From the NCBI GenBank assembly GCA_949130485.1, contig OX422185.1:15250511-15314510 (forward strand): a stretch of 64,000 nucleotides of DNA, written 5' to 3'. This document shows, in pieces, positions 22,148 through 32,775 of the stretch (its first letter is position 1; the number at the start of each line of letters is the position of its first letter). The translations under genes and the position numbers were made by a program. Source of the DNA: Agelas oroides (lineage: Eukaryota; Porifera; Demospongiae; Agelasida; Agelasidae). The notes beneath the pieces were generated by a model. That model was not told the DNA's origin and ran no database searches. It worked only from the letters and a program-made list of their open reading frames with translations.

Positions 22148-22407
22148 GCCTAGGTTCATTCATCATGTGAGCGGACACGAGGTGGATGTAGGGGGGGGGG
22201 AAGGGCCGATATTCAAATATGTATGAACTAAGCTCGAAGGCAAGTTTTGATGGGTCAAGACAGGGAGTTTTGACCACACTAATGTCCAGAACTGCGGTAG
22301 AGAGCTCGAACGGGTGGTCCAGTGCATTGTTATTGGGGTTGGGCCCTCCCCTCCTACGTCCACCTCATGTCCGCCTGATGTTATACACATGATGAATGAG
22401 CCCAGGC
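22148..22407. mobile_element. small TIR element (CCTAGGTTCATTCATCATG ends)
   Basis: Left CCTAGGTTCATTCATCATGT ... GGACACGAGGTGGATGTAGG pairs with an inverted right side (CCTACGTCCACCTCATGTCC ... CATGATGAATGAGCCCAGG). The interior has no reading frame of note. A (TTG)n tract follows at 22418-22443. Confidence 0.7.
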
Positions 22408-22614
22408 TTTACTCATTGTTTGTTGTTGTTGTTGTTGTTGTTGATCCACTTCCATGTACTATATGCGAACCAAAGAACAAAAATTGAGGGAGTGGTTGTG
22501 TGATGTTTATCATACAAACCTCTGATTTCATTGCACGTTGAGGTGTAGCGTGCATGACTTGCATTATCCTGATTTTAGAGATGAAGCGAGTGCTGTACAT
22601 ATTACACAAAGACA

Positions 22615-22694
22615 TAACTGTTACCTAGGCAACATACATGTACAAGAATGTTGCTCATAACATTATCTTGTATGTTGCCTAGGTAGTGGGTTAT
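22615..22694. mobile_element. small palindromic MITE, copy 2
   Basis: ATAACTGTTACCTAGGCAAC at the left pairs with GTTGCCTAGGTAGTGGGTTAT at the right. It has the same core as 7721-7827 but a shorter, diverged centre. Confidence 0.75.
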
Positions 22695-22814
22695 GTATTA
22701 GTTATATCCCTCCTGAAGGGTGTGGGCATTTTACATCGCGAGTTGGTCATTTTACACATTGGTATGGGACAGCCTAGCACCACTGGTGTTGGGCATATAT
22801 AGCTTAATTGACAC

Positions 22815-23056
22815 TAGTCTCGTATACCCAGACCCCACCATCTCGTGAAGAAAACCAGTCTGGTGAACCAAGTCGAATTTCTTGGGCCAGCGCACGCTTG
22901 CGACTAGTGTAACCTATACTTGGTAAATTTTACTGCAGTAAGGGAAGTGCTACATGATAATTAGCAATCTCGCAATCTCATTGGTCCTTACAACATTGAT
23001 TTCATTCACCAGACCATTTCTCGCCAGGAGGTGCATACGGACTGTGCACGAGACTA
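22815..23056. mobile_element. TAGTCTCG-family element, no clear TSD
   Basis: The left end TAGTCTCGTATACCCAGACC and the right end GCACGAGACTA are inverted. The interior includes CAAGTCGAATTTCTTGGGCC, similar to the sequence after the block gamma repeat (6620-6645, 54440-54460). The flanking 9-mers do not match. Confidence 0.65.
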
Positions 23057-23101
23057 CCAATGTGTGCAAGACCACCCCCCAAGGAGGAATATAACTATTA
23101 A

Positions 23102-23181
23102 ATAACCTGCTACCTAGGCAACACCACTTTAGAAGAGAGATATGAGCAACATTCTGATGTGTTGCCTAGGTAACAGGTTAT
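23102..23181. mobile_element. small palindromic MITE, copy 3
   Basis: ATAACCTGCTACCTAGGCAA pairs with TTGCCTAGGTAACAGGTTAT. The internal AGAGAGATATGAGCAACATT is shared with 7721-7827. Confidence 0.78.
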
Positions 23182-23197
23182 ATTGTATACAGCTACA

Positions 23198-23426
23198 AGA
23201 CAGATAAGAATGGGTGGCTTGAGTAAGAGCGTGTAACTCCAATAGAAGCCTGTAGTCTGGTCAAAATTAAAATAGAACACCCAGTCACGTGCTTAGCAAC
23301 AGTGCCTTATGTCTATAGCTGCGCATACGAATTACAATTTTTAGTGCGGTTCAATAATTCCAACCGGTTTCAAATTTTACGGAGTTACATGCTCTTACTC
23401 TAGACGCTCGTTCTTATGTGCTCTTG
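23198..23426. mobile_element. hAT-type MITE, perfect 8-bp TSD
   Basis: The inverted ends (AGACAGATAAGAATGGGTGG at the left; CAAGAGCACATAAGAACGAG read inward from the right) match the 1216-1476 element. CAGCTACA is present on both sides (23190-23197, 23427-23434). At 229 bp it is non-coding. Confidence 0.9.
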
Positions 23427-23434
23427 CAGCTACA

Positions 23435-24176
23435 AAAGCTATGCTGACCAATCTCTGTGTGGTTACTGTTTCCTACTACAGGTTAATTGAACTGTGAGTA
23501 GTATGATAAGAATTCACAAACCTAATTCCATTACCATCACAAAAGTTTCCTTCAAAGAGCTTGGTCAGACACTTGTCTCTGTGGCTAATGTTATACCAGA
23601 TGTTACAGTGTGTATGTCATTTGGTAGTGATTGTCTAGTTTGAAAACTACCAGACGACAGTAATTGGTGAGACTATAAGCACTGGACTCTGACCGAGGAC
23701 CAGGGACCCAAGGACATAGCTGTGTTGCACTTAGCTTTTATGACAGACGTCTCGATGCTCTAAGCTAATTTGTATGGCTGTATCATTGTGAGTCATAGAC
23801 TCCGCAAAAGACGCTCTTCACACCAATTGTGCTATCTTTTATGCTTTCTTCACTCTGTAAAAGTCAAGTTTATTGCATGCAAGAGTACTAGCGCGACTAG
23901 CTATATGCACAGAGGACCTGAGGTCAAAGGTCACATGCAAATAGTCTCGAGACTCTCTCACTTTGTGCGTGCAAGTCTGGGTTTGTAAAACTGACCGTAG
24001 ACTACACTGAGGGTCAAAGGATAGTTTGAAATAGCGTCTGCTATAAATAATGCTTTCTGTGCATAGCGATAACGTACAAGACATAGCCATGAATTAAGCT
24101 TATAGCATTAGCACAGATGGTGACCTCAGTATGGTTGTATTTTAACTCATTATGGCGCAATCCGTTTTGAAGATAG
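23435..24176. other. non-coding stretch before the inverted satellite element
   Basis: No exon or element end is recognised. From about 24145 the sequence becomes the internal part of a TTAA-family copy (GCGCAATCCGTTTTGAAGAT) that continues beyond the inserted element at 25711. Confidence 0.5.
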
Positions 24177-24227
24177 GTTCTGCGCGGTTCCGTAAAATTT
24201 CTCACTCTTTGAACTTTTTCTCCCTCT

Positions 24228-24590
24228 ATGATGGGGAAAAAGAGTGTAGGGGGTACACTCTTTTTCCCCATCTTATTACAATGGGGAAAAAGAGTGTGGG
24301 GTACACTTTCAAATTTCCACCGTACTGAAGGGGAAAAAGAGTGTAGTTCACTCTTTCTCCCCATCTGTAAGGTGGGGAAAAAGAGTGAGGGGTACACTGT
24401 TTTTCCCCATCTGTAAGGTGGGGAGAAAGAGTGGGGGGTACACTGTTTTTCCCCATCTGTAAGGTGGGGGAAAAGAGTGAGGGGTACACTGTTTTTCCCC
24501 ATCTGTAAGGTGGGGAGAAAGAGTGGGGGGGTACACTGTTTTTCCCCATCTGTAAGGTGGGGAGAAAGAGTGTGGGGGTACACTGTTTCC
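24228..24590. repeat. left satellite arm, GGGGAAAAAGAGTG units
   Basis: Units of about 57 bp built as GGGGAAAAAGAGTG + GGGGTACACTGTTTTTCCCC + ATCTGTAAGGTG repeat in tandem, each a small palindrome. The arm is inverted at 25405-25660, so the whole element can fold into a large hairpin. Confidence 0.93.
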
Positions 24591-24661
24591 AAAGAAAATG
24601 AGAGCAATGACTGGCTTGTTTCCTTCACATAGGCACTAGTGTAAACCTCCTTCTTTGATGA

Positions 24662-25405
24662 TTAGAACAGAAGATCTTCAATCTCTTCAGTGATCGTCTT
24701 GGCCTGCTGAACTGTGAACTGACCAGTTGGTTTCAGATTTTTCATACAAGCATCTAAAGTATCTCGGAACTGAGTGAACTTGGGGCTGTTAAACATGTCA
24801 ATATCCACCCGGTTGGATGATTTTAGAGCCCTGCTCAGCCCACAGCAGATTTGATACACACTGTTTGGCGGATAGAGACTCCCATCGCTCTTCCTAATTT
24901 CTGCAACAAATTTCAGAAGCCAGAACAATAAAGCTGCTTCAGTCATGGCTGTAAATTCTTGTTTGAGCTTGTGCACACATTCATCAGCCTCGACAAGATT
25001 CTCGGAGCGACAGCACGACCACTGAGACCACACAGAGAGAGACCAGTCCGTTTGCTTCTGAGTACTCTTTGGGATGCCGTCTTTACGAAGCAGATTGAGT
25101 TTAGCAGACAATTTAGGGGACCCCCACCGATCTGATGGCTGTGGTTTCGACCGGGTAAGTTCCTTTTCGACCATTTGAGACGCCACCAAGAAATCCTTTT
25201 TGTCGTCCTCACTGTCACTGATGTCCCACAGGTTGGGCTCGAATGGTTCGCCCAATCCCAACAGAAATCGATGCTTAGGCTTGCGATTACGATCTGAGCC
25301 AAAAGTGATGGCGAAACAACTACACGAGAGAAGGAGCCACCTTGTGCCTTGGATTTTGCCATCAGATACTAGATTTTCAAAATGTAGCTGCTCGAGTGAA
25401 CCCCC
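24662..25405 (-). pseudogene. Crypton/ZMYM-type DUF3504 protein fragment
   Basis: A continuous minus-strand frame of 247 codons. The first ATG is at 25174 (MVEKELTRSK), giving about 170 residues, but the frame is open upstream, so the true start is probably lost or on another exon. The second half reads FVAEIRKSDGSLYPPNSVYQ, then a CCGLSRAL and FRDTLDACMKNL pattern, and ends ITEEIEDLLF. This is the N-terminal part of the Crypton tyrosine-recombinase-derived domain found in ZMYM2/3/4 and QRICH1 proteins. The catalytic half with the R..H..Y residues is absent; the frame stops just before the right place. A Ser/Asp/Glu-rich stretch (WDISDSEDDKKDF) precedes it. It is probably captured exon sequence, not an active gene. 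Confidence 0.75.
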
Positions 25406-25660
25406 TCACTCTTTTTCCCCACCTTACAGATGGGGAAAAACAGTGTACCCCCACACTCTTTCTCCCCACCTTACAGATGGGGAAAAACAGTGTACCCCTC
25501 ACTCTTTTTCCCCACCTTACAGATGGAGAGAAAGAGTGAACTACACTCTTTTTCCCCTTCAGTACGGTGGAAATTTGAAAGTGTACCCCACACTCTTTTT
25601 CCCCATTGTAATAAGATGGGGAAAAAGAGTGTACCCCCTACACTCTTTTTTCCCATCATA
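25405..25660. repeat. right satellite arm, inverted copy of the left arm
   Basis: The same units as 24228-24590 in opposite orientation, with fewer copies. The inner unit order (ATAAGATGGGG, CAGTACGGTGGAAATTTG) mirrors the outer end of the left arm. Confidence 0.93.
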
Positions 25661-25710
25661 GAGGGAGAAAAAGTTCAAAGAGTGAAAGTTTATCCCTACC
25701 CGTTCTGCGC

Positions 25711-26110
25711 CAGCAGAAAGGGTGGGACTGGGGGAGGTGGGTGGGTGCACTGCTCTGGTTGACAGTGCATGGTGGCTGTTGCAGCTGTATATAGAAAGGG
25801 CCTGGTCAGCGCTGGATGGCCCGTTCTTCTGCTTTCTTGTACAAACGAGCATAGAAAACGGTCCTTTCACCTTGTAGGCACTCCATTTCTGGCTTTGTAG
25901 GCAGCTTTCAGTCTGGAGGAGTGTTCTCTGGTCGGAGGGCCCTGACTATTGAATGCTTGGTAATGAGTGGGTGTGGTCAGGGTCATGAACCTGCAAAGAA
26001 CTTCTAAAGGAAGCTGTGGATCAAGTTTCTCTGGCTAACTCCTGGCAAAAGTGGAAATACAGGTGAAAGAAGGTGGGACTAGTCTACACAAGACCTTTAG
26101 GGAAATTGAT
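25711..26110. mobile_element. TTAA-family copy split by the DUF3504-carrying element
   Basis: CAGCAGAAAGGGTGGGACTG through GGTCATGAACCTGC continues the sequence interrupted at 24185. It is an inverted relative of 26160-26560. Together the two copies form a head-to-head pair with a short spacer near 26115. Its outer end near 24140 is not clean. Confidence 0.7.
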
Positions 26111-26121
26111 TTAGTATTTAA

Positions 26122-26620
26122 CTCTTTAACAACCATAGGCTATTTACTGGAAGTGTTTATTAGGCTATGGATACCTTCCATGGTCCGTATTTTCACTTCT
26201 GCTTGGAGCTAGCACTGGAAACTTGACTTATTAACACATTCTCTGTAGGTTCATGACCTTGGACACACCCACTCATTAGCGAGCGTTCAATAGTCAGGGC
26301 CCTCCAACCAGAGAACGCTCCTCTGGACTAAAAGCTGCCTAAAATGCCAGAAATGGAGTCCCTACAAGGTGAAAGGAGCGTTTTCTACGCCCGTTTGTGC
26401 AAGAAAGCAGACAAATGGCCCACCCGGCATTGACCAAGGCTTTTCTACAGGCAGCTGCAACCGCCGCCATGCACTGTCAGCCAGAGCGGTGCACCCACCC
26501 ACCTCCCCCTGTCCCACCCTTTCTGCTAGCGCAGAGCCTACCTTCAAAACGGATTGCGCCAACTGATAACATGCGGCCAAAATCTGACGACGCCATATGG
26601 CGTCATTGGTTGGTAAAGGG
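26122..26620. mobile_element. piggyBac-like TTAA element (499 bp)
   Basis: TTAA flanks both sides (26118-26121, 26621-26624). The ends are CTCTTTAACAACCATAGG and the complement of CCCTTTACCAACC. The interior matches the 18611-19727 copy in reverse (GCTAGCACTGGAAACTTGA, CCACTCATTAGCGAGC, GGATTGCGCCAACTGATAAC) without its nested insertion. Confidence 0.82.
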
Positions 26621-26714
26621 TTAAAGGGCTAAGAAACTTGCTTTAAGGTTTAGTACGCACATCATTTCTGGGAACAAGGCTAAGCTCACACACTCATCCT
26701 ACACCCACCTACCG

Positions 26715-27412
26715 CAATTATTCAAATTCTACGTATGATCCAATTTAACGTAAGAAATTCAATTAGTAATTGATCATGAATCTAATTCTACGTAAGCCTG
26801 AGTCTTAATGTATTTACGTTGATCCAATTTAGCGTAAGATAATGACTGAAGCCAACCTCGACCTCCAACCTTCATGGCCTTCCTAACAGGTGATTATCTT
26901 CATAGTTCGGCGAGGTCTGTGCACAATACAGTTATACACTTATCTAGCTACGCTTGGTGCAACCTCATCCGTCGCCGAGTTCGACAAGGTATGTACACAA
27001 TTCAAGGAAAAGCCTGCTGTACACTTACCTAGGTAGCACAGGACACTTAGTACTGCCTTCATCGGTTACAGAGTGTGACGAGGTCTGTACAGAATTCTAG
27101 GAAAACCCAGCTATACACTTATAAGGTGCTTTCGCATTTCCATGTGTTGTAATTCTGCACACAGTTCTAGAAAAAAACAGCCATACACTGACTAAAGCAG
27201 GCCATCGGTTTTTCACATATTGTGATTCTGCACACAATTCTAAGAAAAACCATACACTTACCTAACTTACGACAGCAGGCCATCGGTTTTCACGTATTGT
27301 GACTCTTATGCAATGTAAGATCTAATTTCACGTAAGAAATTCAATTTCTGGAATTTATGATGAATCCAATCTAATGTAAAGTCACAACCTGTAGAATTCG
27401 AATAATTACAGT
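26715..27412. mobile_element. TIR element with internal short repeats
   Basis: Left CAATTATTCAAATTCTACG pairs with right GTAGAATTCGAATAATTAC. Near each end lie TACGTAAG/TTTACGTAAG-type motifs, and inside are four or five diverged copies of CACACAATTCTA.GAAAA...TACACTTA. Exact ends and TSD are not settled. Confidence 0.6.
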
Positions 27413-27654
27413 ACATCATTACTGGGAACAAGTCTAATGAAATCAGACTACCCACTCATGGGTGGGTAGTTTTTGTAGTGATGCATGAGACTCAGTCAAG
27501 TGTCCAGGGCTGGAGCAACCAGTAGCCCTTGCAGAGACTTGTCCCTACCAATTTGGTATAGGATAGAGCCCTTACAGGAGGGCTTTACCTAGCCCACTTA
27601 AAACACCCTGGAGACTGAAGGCAGTGTTAATTGTGATCGCAGCTTGAGACCAAT

Positions 27655-28268
27655 TAACACTCGTTCCCAGGTTCTCCCCTTGCTCCAACGAAAAATAAAA
27701 ACAGAGGGGGGGAGCCTGGTATCGATTTGCATGTGATATCGCGGCATGACGCCTTTACCCTAATGTCCATTAAGTAACCTGAAATGTCACTCACATGAAG
27801 ACCGCAAAGGAGCCGCAAAGTACTCTCAGCTCAGGAATTTGTTACTACAACTCGGTTTTTGTTGTGTAGCTATGTTGGAGCTTTAAGATTGTGATTTTAT
27901 TTTGTACGCCAGAGTGTAGCGCTAGCCAACTAAAGTCTTTCTCCATAGCTTCGTGGCAATATTTTTCAAAGCGAAACATGGTAACAGGAAATAGGCAAAG
28001 CTTTATCTACACACTTGATACTTCTCCGCCGTCGCTGCTGTTTGAGCCATGCCGAGGTCTCACCAACAAGTCGCAGCTCACTTCCTTCAGTAGTAATATT
28101 GTAGCTGTTAGAGTCAGCCTATCACGTGGTTACATAATTGCGTCACGACTTTTGCAATTATTGCTGTGATATCATCATGCCGCGATGTCACGTGCAAATT
28201 GATACCAGGCTCTCCCCCTCCGTTTTTATTTTTCGTCTGGGTAAGGGGAGAGTCTGGGAACGAGGCTA
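27655..28268. mobile_element. diverged TAGCCTCG-family element (about 610 bp)
   Basis: The left CTCGTTCCCAGGTTCTCCCC and right TCTGGGAACGAGGCTA ends enclose sequence that aligns with 29557-30142 over its length (GTGATATCGCGGCATGACG, TTGTTGTGTAGCTATGTTGG, CCGTCGCTGCTGTTTGA). Differences at the left terminus hide the TSD. Confidence 0.8.
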
Positions 28269-28687
28269 ACTCTGCCCAGGGATTCCAAGGTGTTGAAGTG
28301 GGTTAAACCATGAATGGAGGGGATCTATCTGACTTGGACCATACCCTCATGGCAATGAATATTGTGTGAGGCTTTTAACCTACATAAACACACTGTGAAC
28401 ATCAAAGTTTCATATATGATATGGTCTAAATGCACAGAAAGTGTGTATGTGTTCCCCCAGCTTTGAAGTACCAGCTCTTCCTCCTTGCATACCTGTACCA
28501 TGATGTGTAGGTACAGCTGTAGGGTGGCAGCTTGCTCATGTGGCTAATTGAATCATGGCTGAAAGTCCAATTTGTGGGGATTTGCATGACTGCAGAAGCA
28601 GCACAATGGTTTTAGCAGGAAGTGAGGTGAGTGAAAAAGGAACAATTTTAACTTCACCCTCCACACTTTATTGCCACATTGCAAGCA
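28269..28687. other. non-coding stretch, nothing recognised
   Basis: No exon-like or strongly repeated sequence was found. Confidence 0.5.
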
Positions 28688-28998
28688 AGGGGTAGTCGTT
28701 TATATGTCTGGTGATGAAGCATTTGCTAGCGGGATCAAGATTAAAAAAACTGATTAAATCAAGCAATCAAGGCCCCTTTTGAAAACTGGTCAAGAGATCA
28801 AGGTGACCTTTGAACTGCAAAAATCAACAAGATTGAGAATGTCTGGCTGCAATTTGACCTTTGACCCACTGAAAATTAAGCAATCAAGAGCTTCAGAAGG
28901 GGACAATCAAGCAATCAAGCACACTTTTTGCAGATCAAAAAACTTGATCCTTGTTGCAAACACCTCCACACAAAGACGTATAAATGACTACCCCTTAC
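28688..28998. mobile_element. GATCAAG-rich element with AAGGGGTAGTC ends
   Basis: AAGGGGTAGTCGTTTATA at the left is inverted as TATAAATGACTACCCCTT at the right. The interior contains repeated ATCAAG motifs and CTGCAATTTGACCTTTGACC. A second copy, lacking a clear left end, lies at 36515-36775. The intron sequence before blocks alpha and beta is related in the GATCAAGAGC part. Confidence 0.75.
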
Positions 28999-29299
28999 AA
29001 ACCCATGTAAGTCACCATGCATGACGACTTACCTGCCTGATGCAATACACATGGCAGCCATTGGCCCTGCCTTGAATAGTAAGCTCCTTAGACCCTCATG
29101 TGTGTCAATCATGAGGAAAATAAACTGTGTTACCATGGTGATGGCTACCAAGGGTTTGTAGTGTGTATAATCTATATACTGTACCCAGTGTAGCCATATA
29201 GACAAATACAAAAAAGACCAACAATTGAATTTGCTACAAAATCACTTAGACCAAAGTACTACATAATGCAGAAGCCGTTGTTTCTCTAACAATGACCCT

Positions 29300-29556
29300 T
29301 GTCAAACTTTCCTCTCCTTGTCAGGTGAACTGAAAGGACTATGTAAACTTTCCTCTCCTTGTCAGGTGAACTGAAAGGACTGTGTAAACTTCCCTCTCCT
29401 TGTCAGGTGAACTGAAAGGACTATGTAAACTTCCCTCTCCTTGTCAGGTGAACTGAAAGGACTGTGTAAACTTCCCTCTCCTTGTCAGGTGAACTGAAAG
29501 GACTGTGTAAACTTCCCTCTCCTTGTCAGGTGAACTGAAAGGACTGTGTAAACTTC
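29300..29556. repeat. 41-bp tandem repeat, about 6 units
   Basis: AAACTTCCCTCTCCTTGTCA + GGTGAACTGAAAGGACTGTG + T repeats every 41 bp with one or two substitutions. A transposon has inserted after the last full unit, and the array's next bases resume at 30143. Confidence 0.95.
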
Positions 29557-30142
29557 TAGCCTCGTTCCCAGGCTCTCCCCTCGCCCCGTAAACGGACGGG
29601 GAGAGCCTGGGACCGATTCGCACGTGATATCGCGGCACGACGACTTTGCACTAACCATTAAACAACGTGAAGACCGCGAAGGAGCCGCGAAGTACTCTCA
29701 GCGAAGGAGTTTGTTACTACAACTCGTTTATTGTTGTGTAGCTATGTTGGAGCTTTAAAATGTGGTTGTGTGTTTATTTTGTACGCCAGAGTGTAGCGCT
29801 AGCCAACTAAAGTCTTTCTTCATAGCCTCGTAGCAATTTTTTTAAAGCGGAACATGGTAACAGTAAATAGGCAAAGTTTTTCCTACGTACTGGTACTTCT
29901 CCGCCGTCGCTGCTGTTTGACCCATGCCGAGGTCTCACCAACGCAGTCACAGCTCACTTGTTTCAGTAGTATATCGTAGCTGTTCGAGTCAGCCAATCAC
30001 GTGGCTACATAATTGCGTCACGACTTTTGTAATTATTGCTGTGACGTCTACGTGCCATGATATCATGTGCAAATCGGTCCCAGGCTCTCCCCCTCCGTTT
30101 TTATTTTCGTCGGGGCGAGGGGAGAGCCTGGGAACGAGGCTA
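29557..30142. mobile_element. TAGCCTCG-family TIR element (586 bp), perfect 9-bp TSD
   Basis: TAGCCTCGTTCCCAGGCTCT at the left and AGAGCCTGGGAACGAGGCTA at the right are inverted. Subterminal arms (GGGACCGATTCGCACGTGAT / CATGTGCAAATCGGTCCC) are also inverted. GTAAACTTC flanks both sides (29548-29556, 30143-30151) within the 41-bp tandem repeat. It is the best-preserved member of its subfamily in the window. Confidence 0.95.
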
Positions 30143-30214
30143 GTAAACTTCCCTCTCCTTGCTGCAACTTCAATTGTTATGGTACTCTAATCTATAGGAG
30201 GAAAGGCACAGTTT

Positions 30215-30605
30215 AAAATAACATACATTAAACGCTGGTTAATAAGCACATGTGTTTGTGAGTTGAGTGTAAGTGGTACGTACCAGCTATAGAGGATATG
30301 CGCTGAATAAGGGATGCCATGCCCAACAGATACACAGCACTATGCAGTAGATCGTTAGATGTGCTCACTGGCAAGTATCAATGTAAAATATGAAAACTCC
30401 ATCCTGCTCAGTGATTGAGAGTGTGATTCACAGCAACCTTGTGTTCAAGGAGGTGGCTTGCGTGCTTGTGTTAGCCATAATTGGGAAATACCTCTTCTTT
30501 GTTTGACTTCAGGATGACCATCGTGTGTTTTGTGCTCTTAGTACCATCGTTTTCACTGAATCTCTCGCTACCAATGGATACTCTATTTAATGCACATGTG
30601 CTTAA
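30215..30605. mobile_element. TIR-like repeat with GGTTAATAAGCACATG ends
   Basis: CTGGTTAATAAGCACATGTG...AGAGGATATGCGCTGAATAA pairs loosely with the right side (GATACTCTATTTAATGCACATGTGCTTAATAAAC). A reverse fragment lies at 59995-60085 (GCGCATATCCTCTATTAGGC ... GCTTATTAACCAGAGTCTAC). Confidence 0.55.
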
Positions 30606-30899
30606 TAAACAATGCTATGTACCAGGAAGGAAGCATGTTCCTAATAAATAATGTAATTATATACATGATGCTATGTATCATGTTCCTAGCAAGGTGATCT
30701 TAGTAACCAGAGTTTATAGTATCAAGTGTACGATAGTCTCGCAAAAGAGCACCCATGTGCAGAGCACCTTACATGATCACCAAAAGGGAAGTGGGCACTC
30801 TTTCAAGTGTTCATGCATTCATCTGTGTTTATACATTCTTTCACCCTCTCACATCCTCACACACCCTCACACACACACACCCTTCACATACCCACATAG

Positions 30900-31036
30900 A
30901 TGACAGCAGCAACTCGTCTTGTGGTTCAGACCAGCTACAATAGGGTGGTGGTTACCAGGCCAATGAGGAACCCACTATTCCTGTTCACTGAACAGAAAGC
31001 ATCAGTGATATGGAGGAATGTCCCACTGATGTTGAG
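30900..31036 (+). pseudogene. exon-like block delta, copy 1
   Basis: It lies between a CA-rich acceptor (cacatacccacatag) and a TTGAG|GTACGT donor. It is 137 bp and about 87% identical to 56776-56908. Frame 1 is fully open (MTAATRLVVQTSYNRVVVTR, then PMRNPLFLFTEQKASVIW). Frame 3 reads DSSNSSCGSDQLQ but has two stops. The frame-1 pattern NPL..LFTE...SVIW recalls the Ig-like part of TRAPPC8-type proteins, but this is only a resemblance. The donor-side intron is repeated once more at 31100-31200. Confidence 0.45.
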
Positions 31037-31629
31037 GTACGTGTACCTTACATGATGATGTCACCATGATGTCACTAGAGACAATGATGTGTTAGTCTTG
31101 TGCCCAGACCCCACCCACACAGTGTACAATACATGATGATGTCACCATGATGTCACTAGAGACATTGATGTGTTAGTCTTGCGCCCAGACCCCACCCACA
31201 GAATGACACAAGTCTCATTTCTTGGACTTGCTCCAGATTTGAGAGTAATGGTTTCATTGAAATAATGTATACACTTTGATCGTATTCCATAAGCCTATAA
31301 GGGGCACCAATTCCCTCCGTGAGTTGGGTCCAGGGACAATAATGTCAATTGTTTTAATGCCACACTCAATGGTAGCCTCGTCCCAAGGCTTTCAGGAGCT
31401 GGGATAAATGAAGAGGCCGGCTGTGTCCCTAATAAATCACGTGCACGCACACGCACGCAGCAGGCACACACACACGCCCATTTACATAATACTACCAAAT
31501 ATTGCAAACACCCAGGAAGCAAAGCTAGTGTAGTGGAACCTCGCTCAGTGACGCTCCCCTATAGCAGATATCTACTAAGCTACATTGTACTCAACAGCCA
31601 AGTACACAGTACCATGTGTACCAGTAATG

Positions 31630-31630
<1 letters not shown>

Positions 31631-31684
<54 letters not shown>

Positions 31685-31713
31685 GCACACACACACACAC
31701 ACACACACACAGT
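31631..31713. repeat. (CA)n microsatellite
   Basis: About 80 bp of CA repeats with two GCACGCAC interruptions. A shorter CA tract lies at 32634-32661. Confidence 0.97.
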
Positions 31714-32766
31714 GTACATTGTATCTTCCAGGAAACAGCAGTGATGAAAGCTTCAACACATACTTATCAATTTTGTGTGTGACAATATTTTTCTTACAAC
31801 TTATCATTAAGTGCATGTGGTGGATACTGTGTGAACTTCAATTTTTCACTAACCACTATGATCAGAATTTTGTTTATAGGATGTACCTCACAACTGAAGG
31901 GTGTGTGTAACTACACTATCCTACTCACGCATTAAGTACATATGCTAATATCTCCATAGGAAGGAAATGAATGCATAACAGCAAAGTGCACCTAACAGGG
32001 AGGTGCATTCTAGTCTTGTGTCCAGCCCACACACACCTCTCAGTAAGAAGGTGGGGTATGCATTCAGTTTGGGCTCTATTTGGAGATATGGCATCCCGTT
32101 CCATTTACAGGTACCATGAAGTTCCAAATACACATGCTGGAGTAGCAGTGACCCACCCCCTTTTGCCATGGTTTAAACTTGTCCAATCAAAGTGCCATGA
32201 ATATTTGTTGAGATGAAATTCAATTTTTGTAATTGCATGTTTGTGGTGAGGGGTGGACTCTGACTACATTCATGATGATTGTATTATTGGTATTTGTATT
32301 CTGCCTTACTGGAAAACTGAGCACACAATGCATGTAATCCTAAGCCATGGCAAAAAGTGGGAGACAGCATGGGCCATAGCTAGAGAACCCAGTGAAAACC
32401 ATCAAATTTACGTCAAATAATCAAGTGTGCTAGAATTACATACATGTATACGTAATGTATTGCATACATGAGCTAGAGTGGTCTAAATCTAACTGAAGTA
32501 CATGACTGTCAGTGTTAGGAAACTCACCATAGCATGCAAGTTTTGGATAGGCAGGCCAACTCGACAAACCAGCAAACAAGATGTACACTTCCTTTAACAA
32601 GTTTCCTTTCTCCTTGCTGGCGCTACACTGAACCTGCACACACACACACACACACACACACATCTACATATAGACAGGTTGAACCTGATGCCAAGGTCAA
32701 AATATTTGTGACTCAACAAAACCTATATTTATATAGCAGATTGCATCCAATTCCAGGAGAAATCAT
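31714..32766. other. non-coding stretch, no gene seen
   Basis: Short open frames only, none with exon borders. A (CA)n run at 32634-32661 is the only repeat of note. Confidence 0.5.
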
Positions 32767-32775
32767 GATCTTTAC

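Larger units (their letters stand above)
24186..25701 (-). mobile_element. TIR element with 9-bp TSD carrying a DUF3504 gene fragment
   Basis: GTTCTGCGC is duplicated exactly (24177-24185, 25702-25710). Excising the element restores the TTAA-family sequence seen near 18665 and 26530. The ends (GGTTCCGTAAAATTTCTCAC; reversed right end GGGTAGGGATAAACTTTCAC) lead into CTCTTTGAACTTTTTCTCCC on both sides. Next come long inverted arms made of GGGGAAAAAGAGTG satellite units (24228-24590, 25405-25660). The centre holds a minus-strand open frame for a Crypton/ZMYM-type domain but no transposase. This has the layout of a Pack-type non-autonomous element. Which superfamily moved it is inferred only from the 9-bp TSD. 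Confidence 0.85.

Noticed and set aside
22815-23056. 9-bp TSD for the TAGTCTCG element
   Set aside because: Flanks AATTGACAC and CCAATGTGT do not match. I keep the element but not a TSD.
24041-24628. 195-codon minus-strand frame across the satellite arm
   Set aside because: It reads through GGGGAAAAAGAGTG repeat units and is not continuous with the DUF3504 frame.
25270-25362. ATG-led minus-strand frame MAKSKAQGGSFSRV as the start of the DUF3504 protein
   Set aside because: It is in a different frame from the DUF3504 part, and no plausible splice sites joining the two were found.
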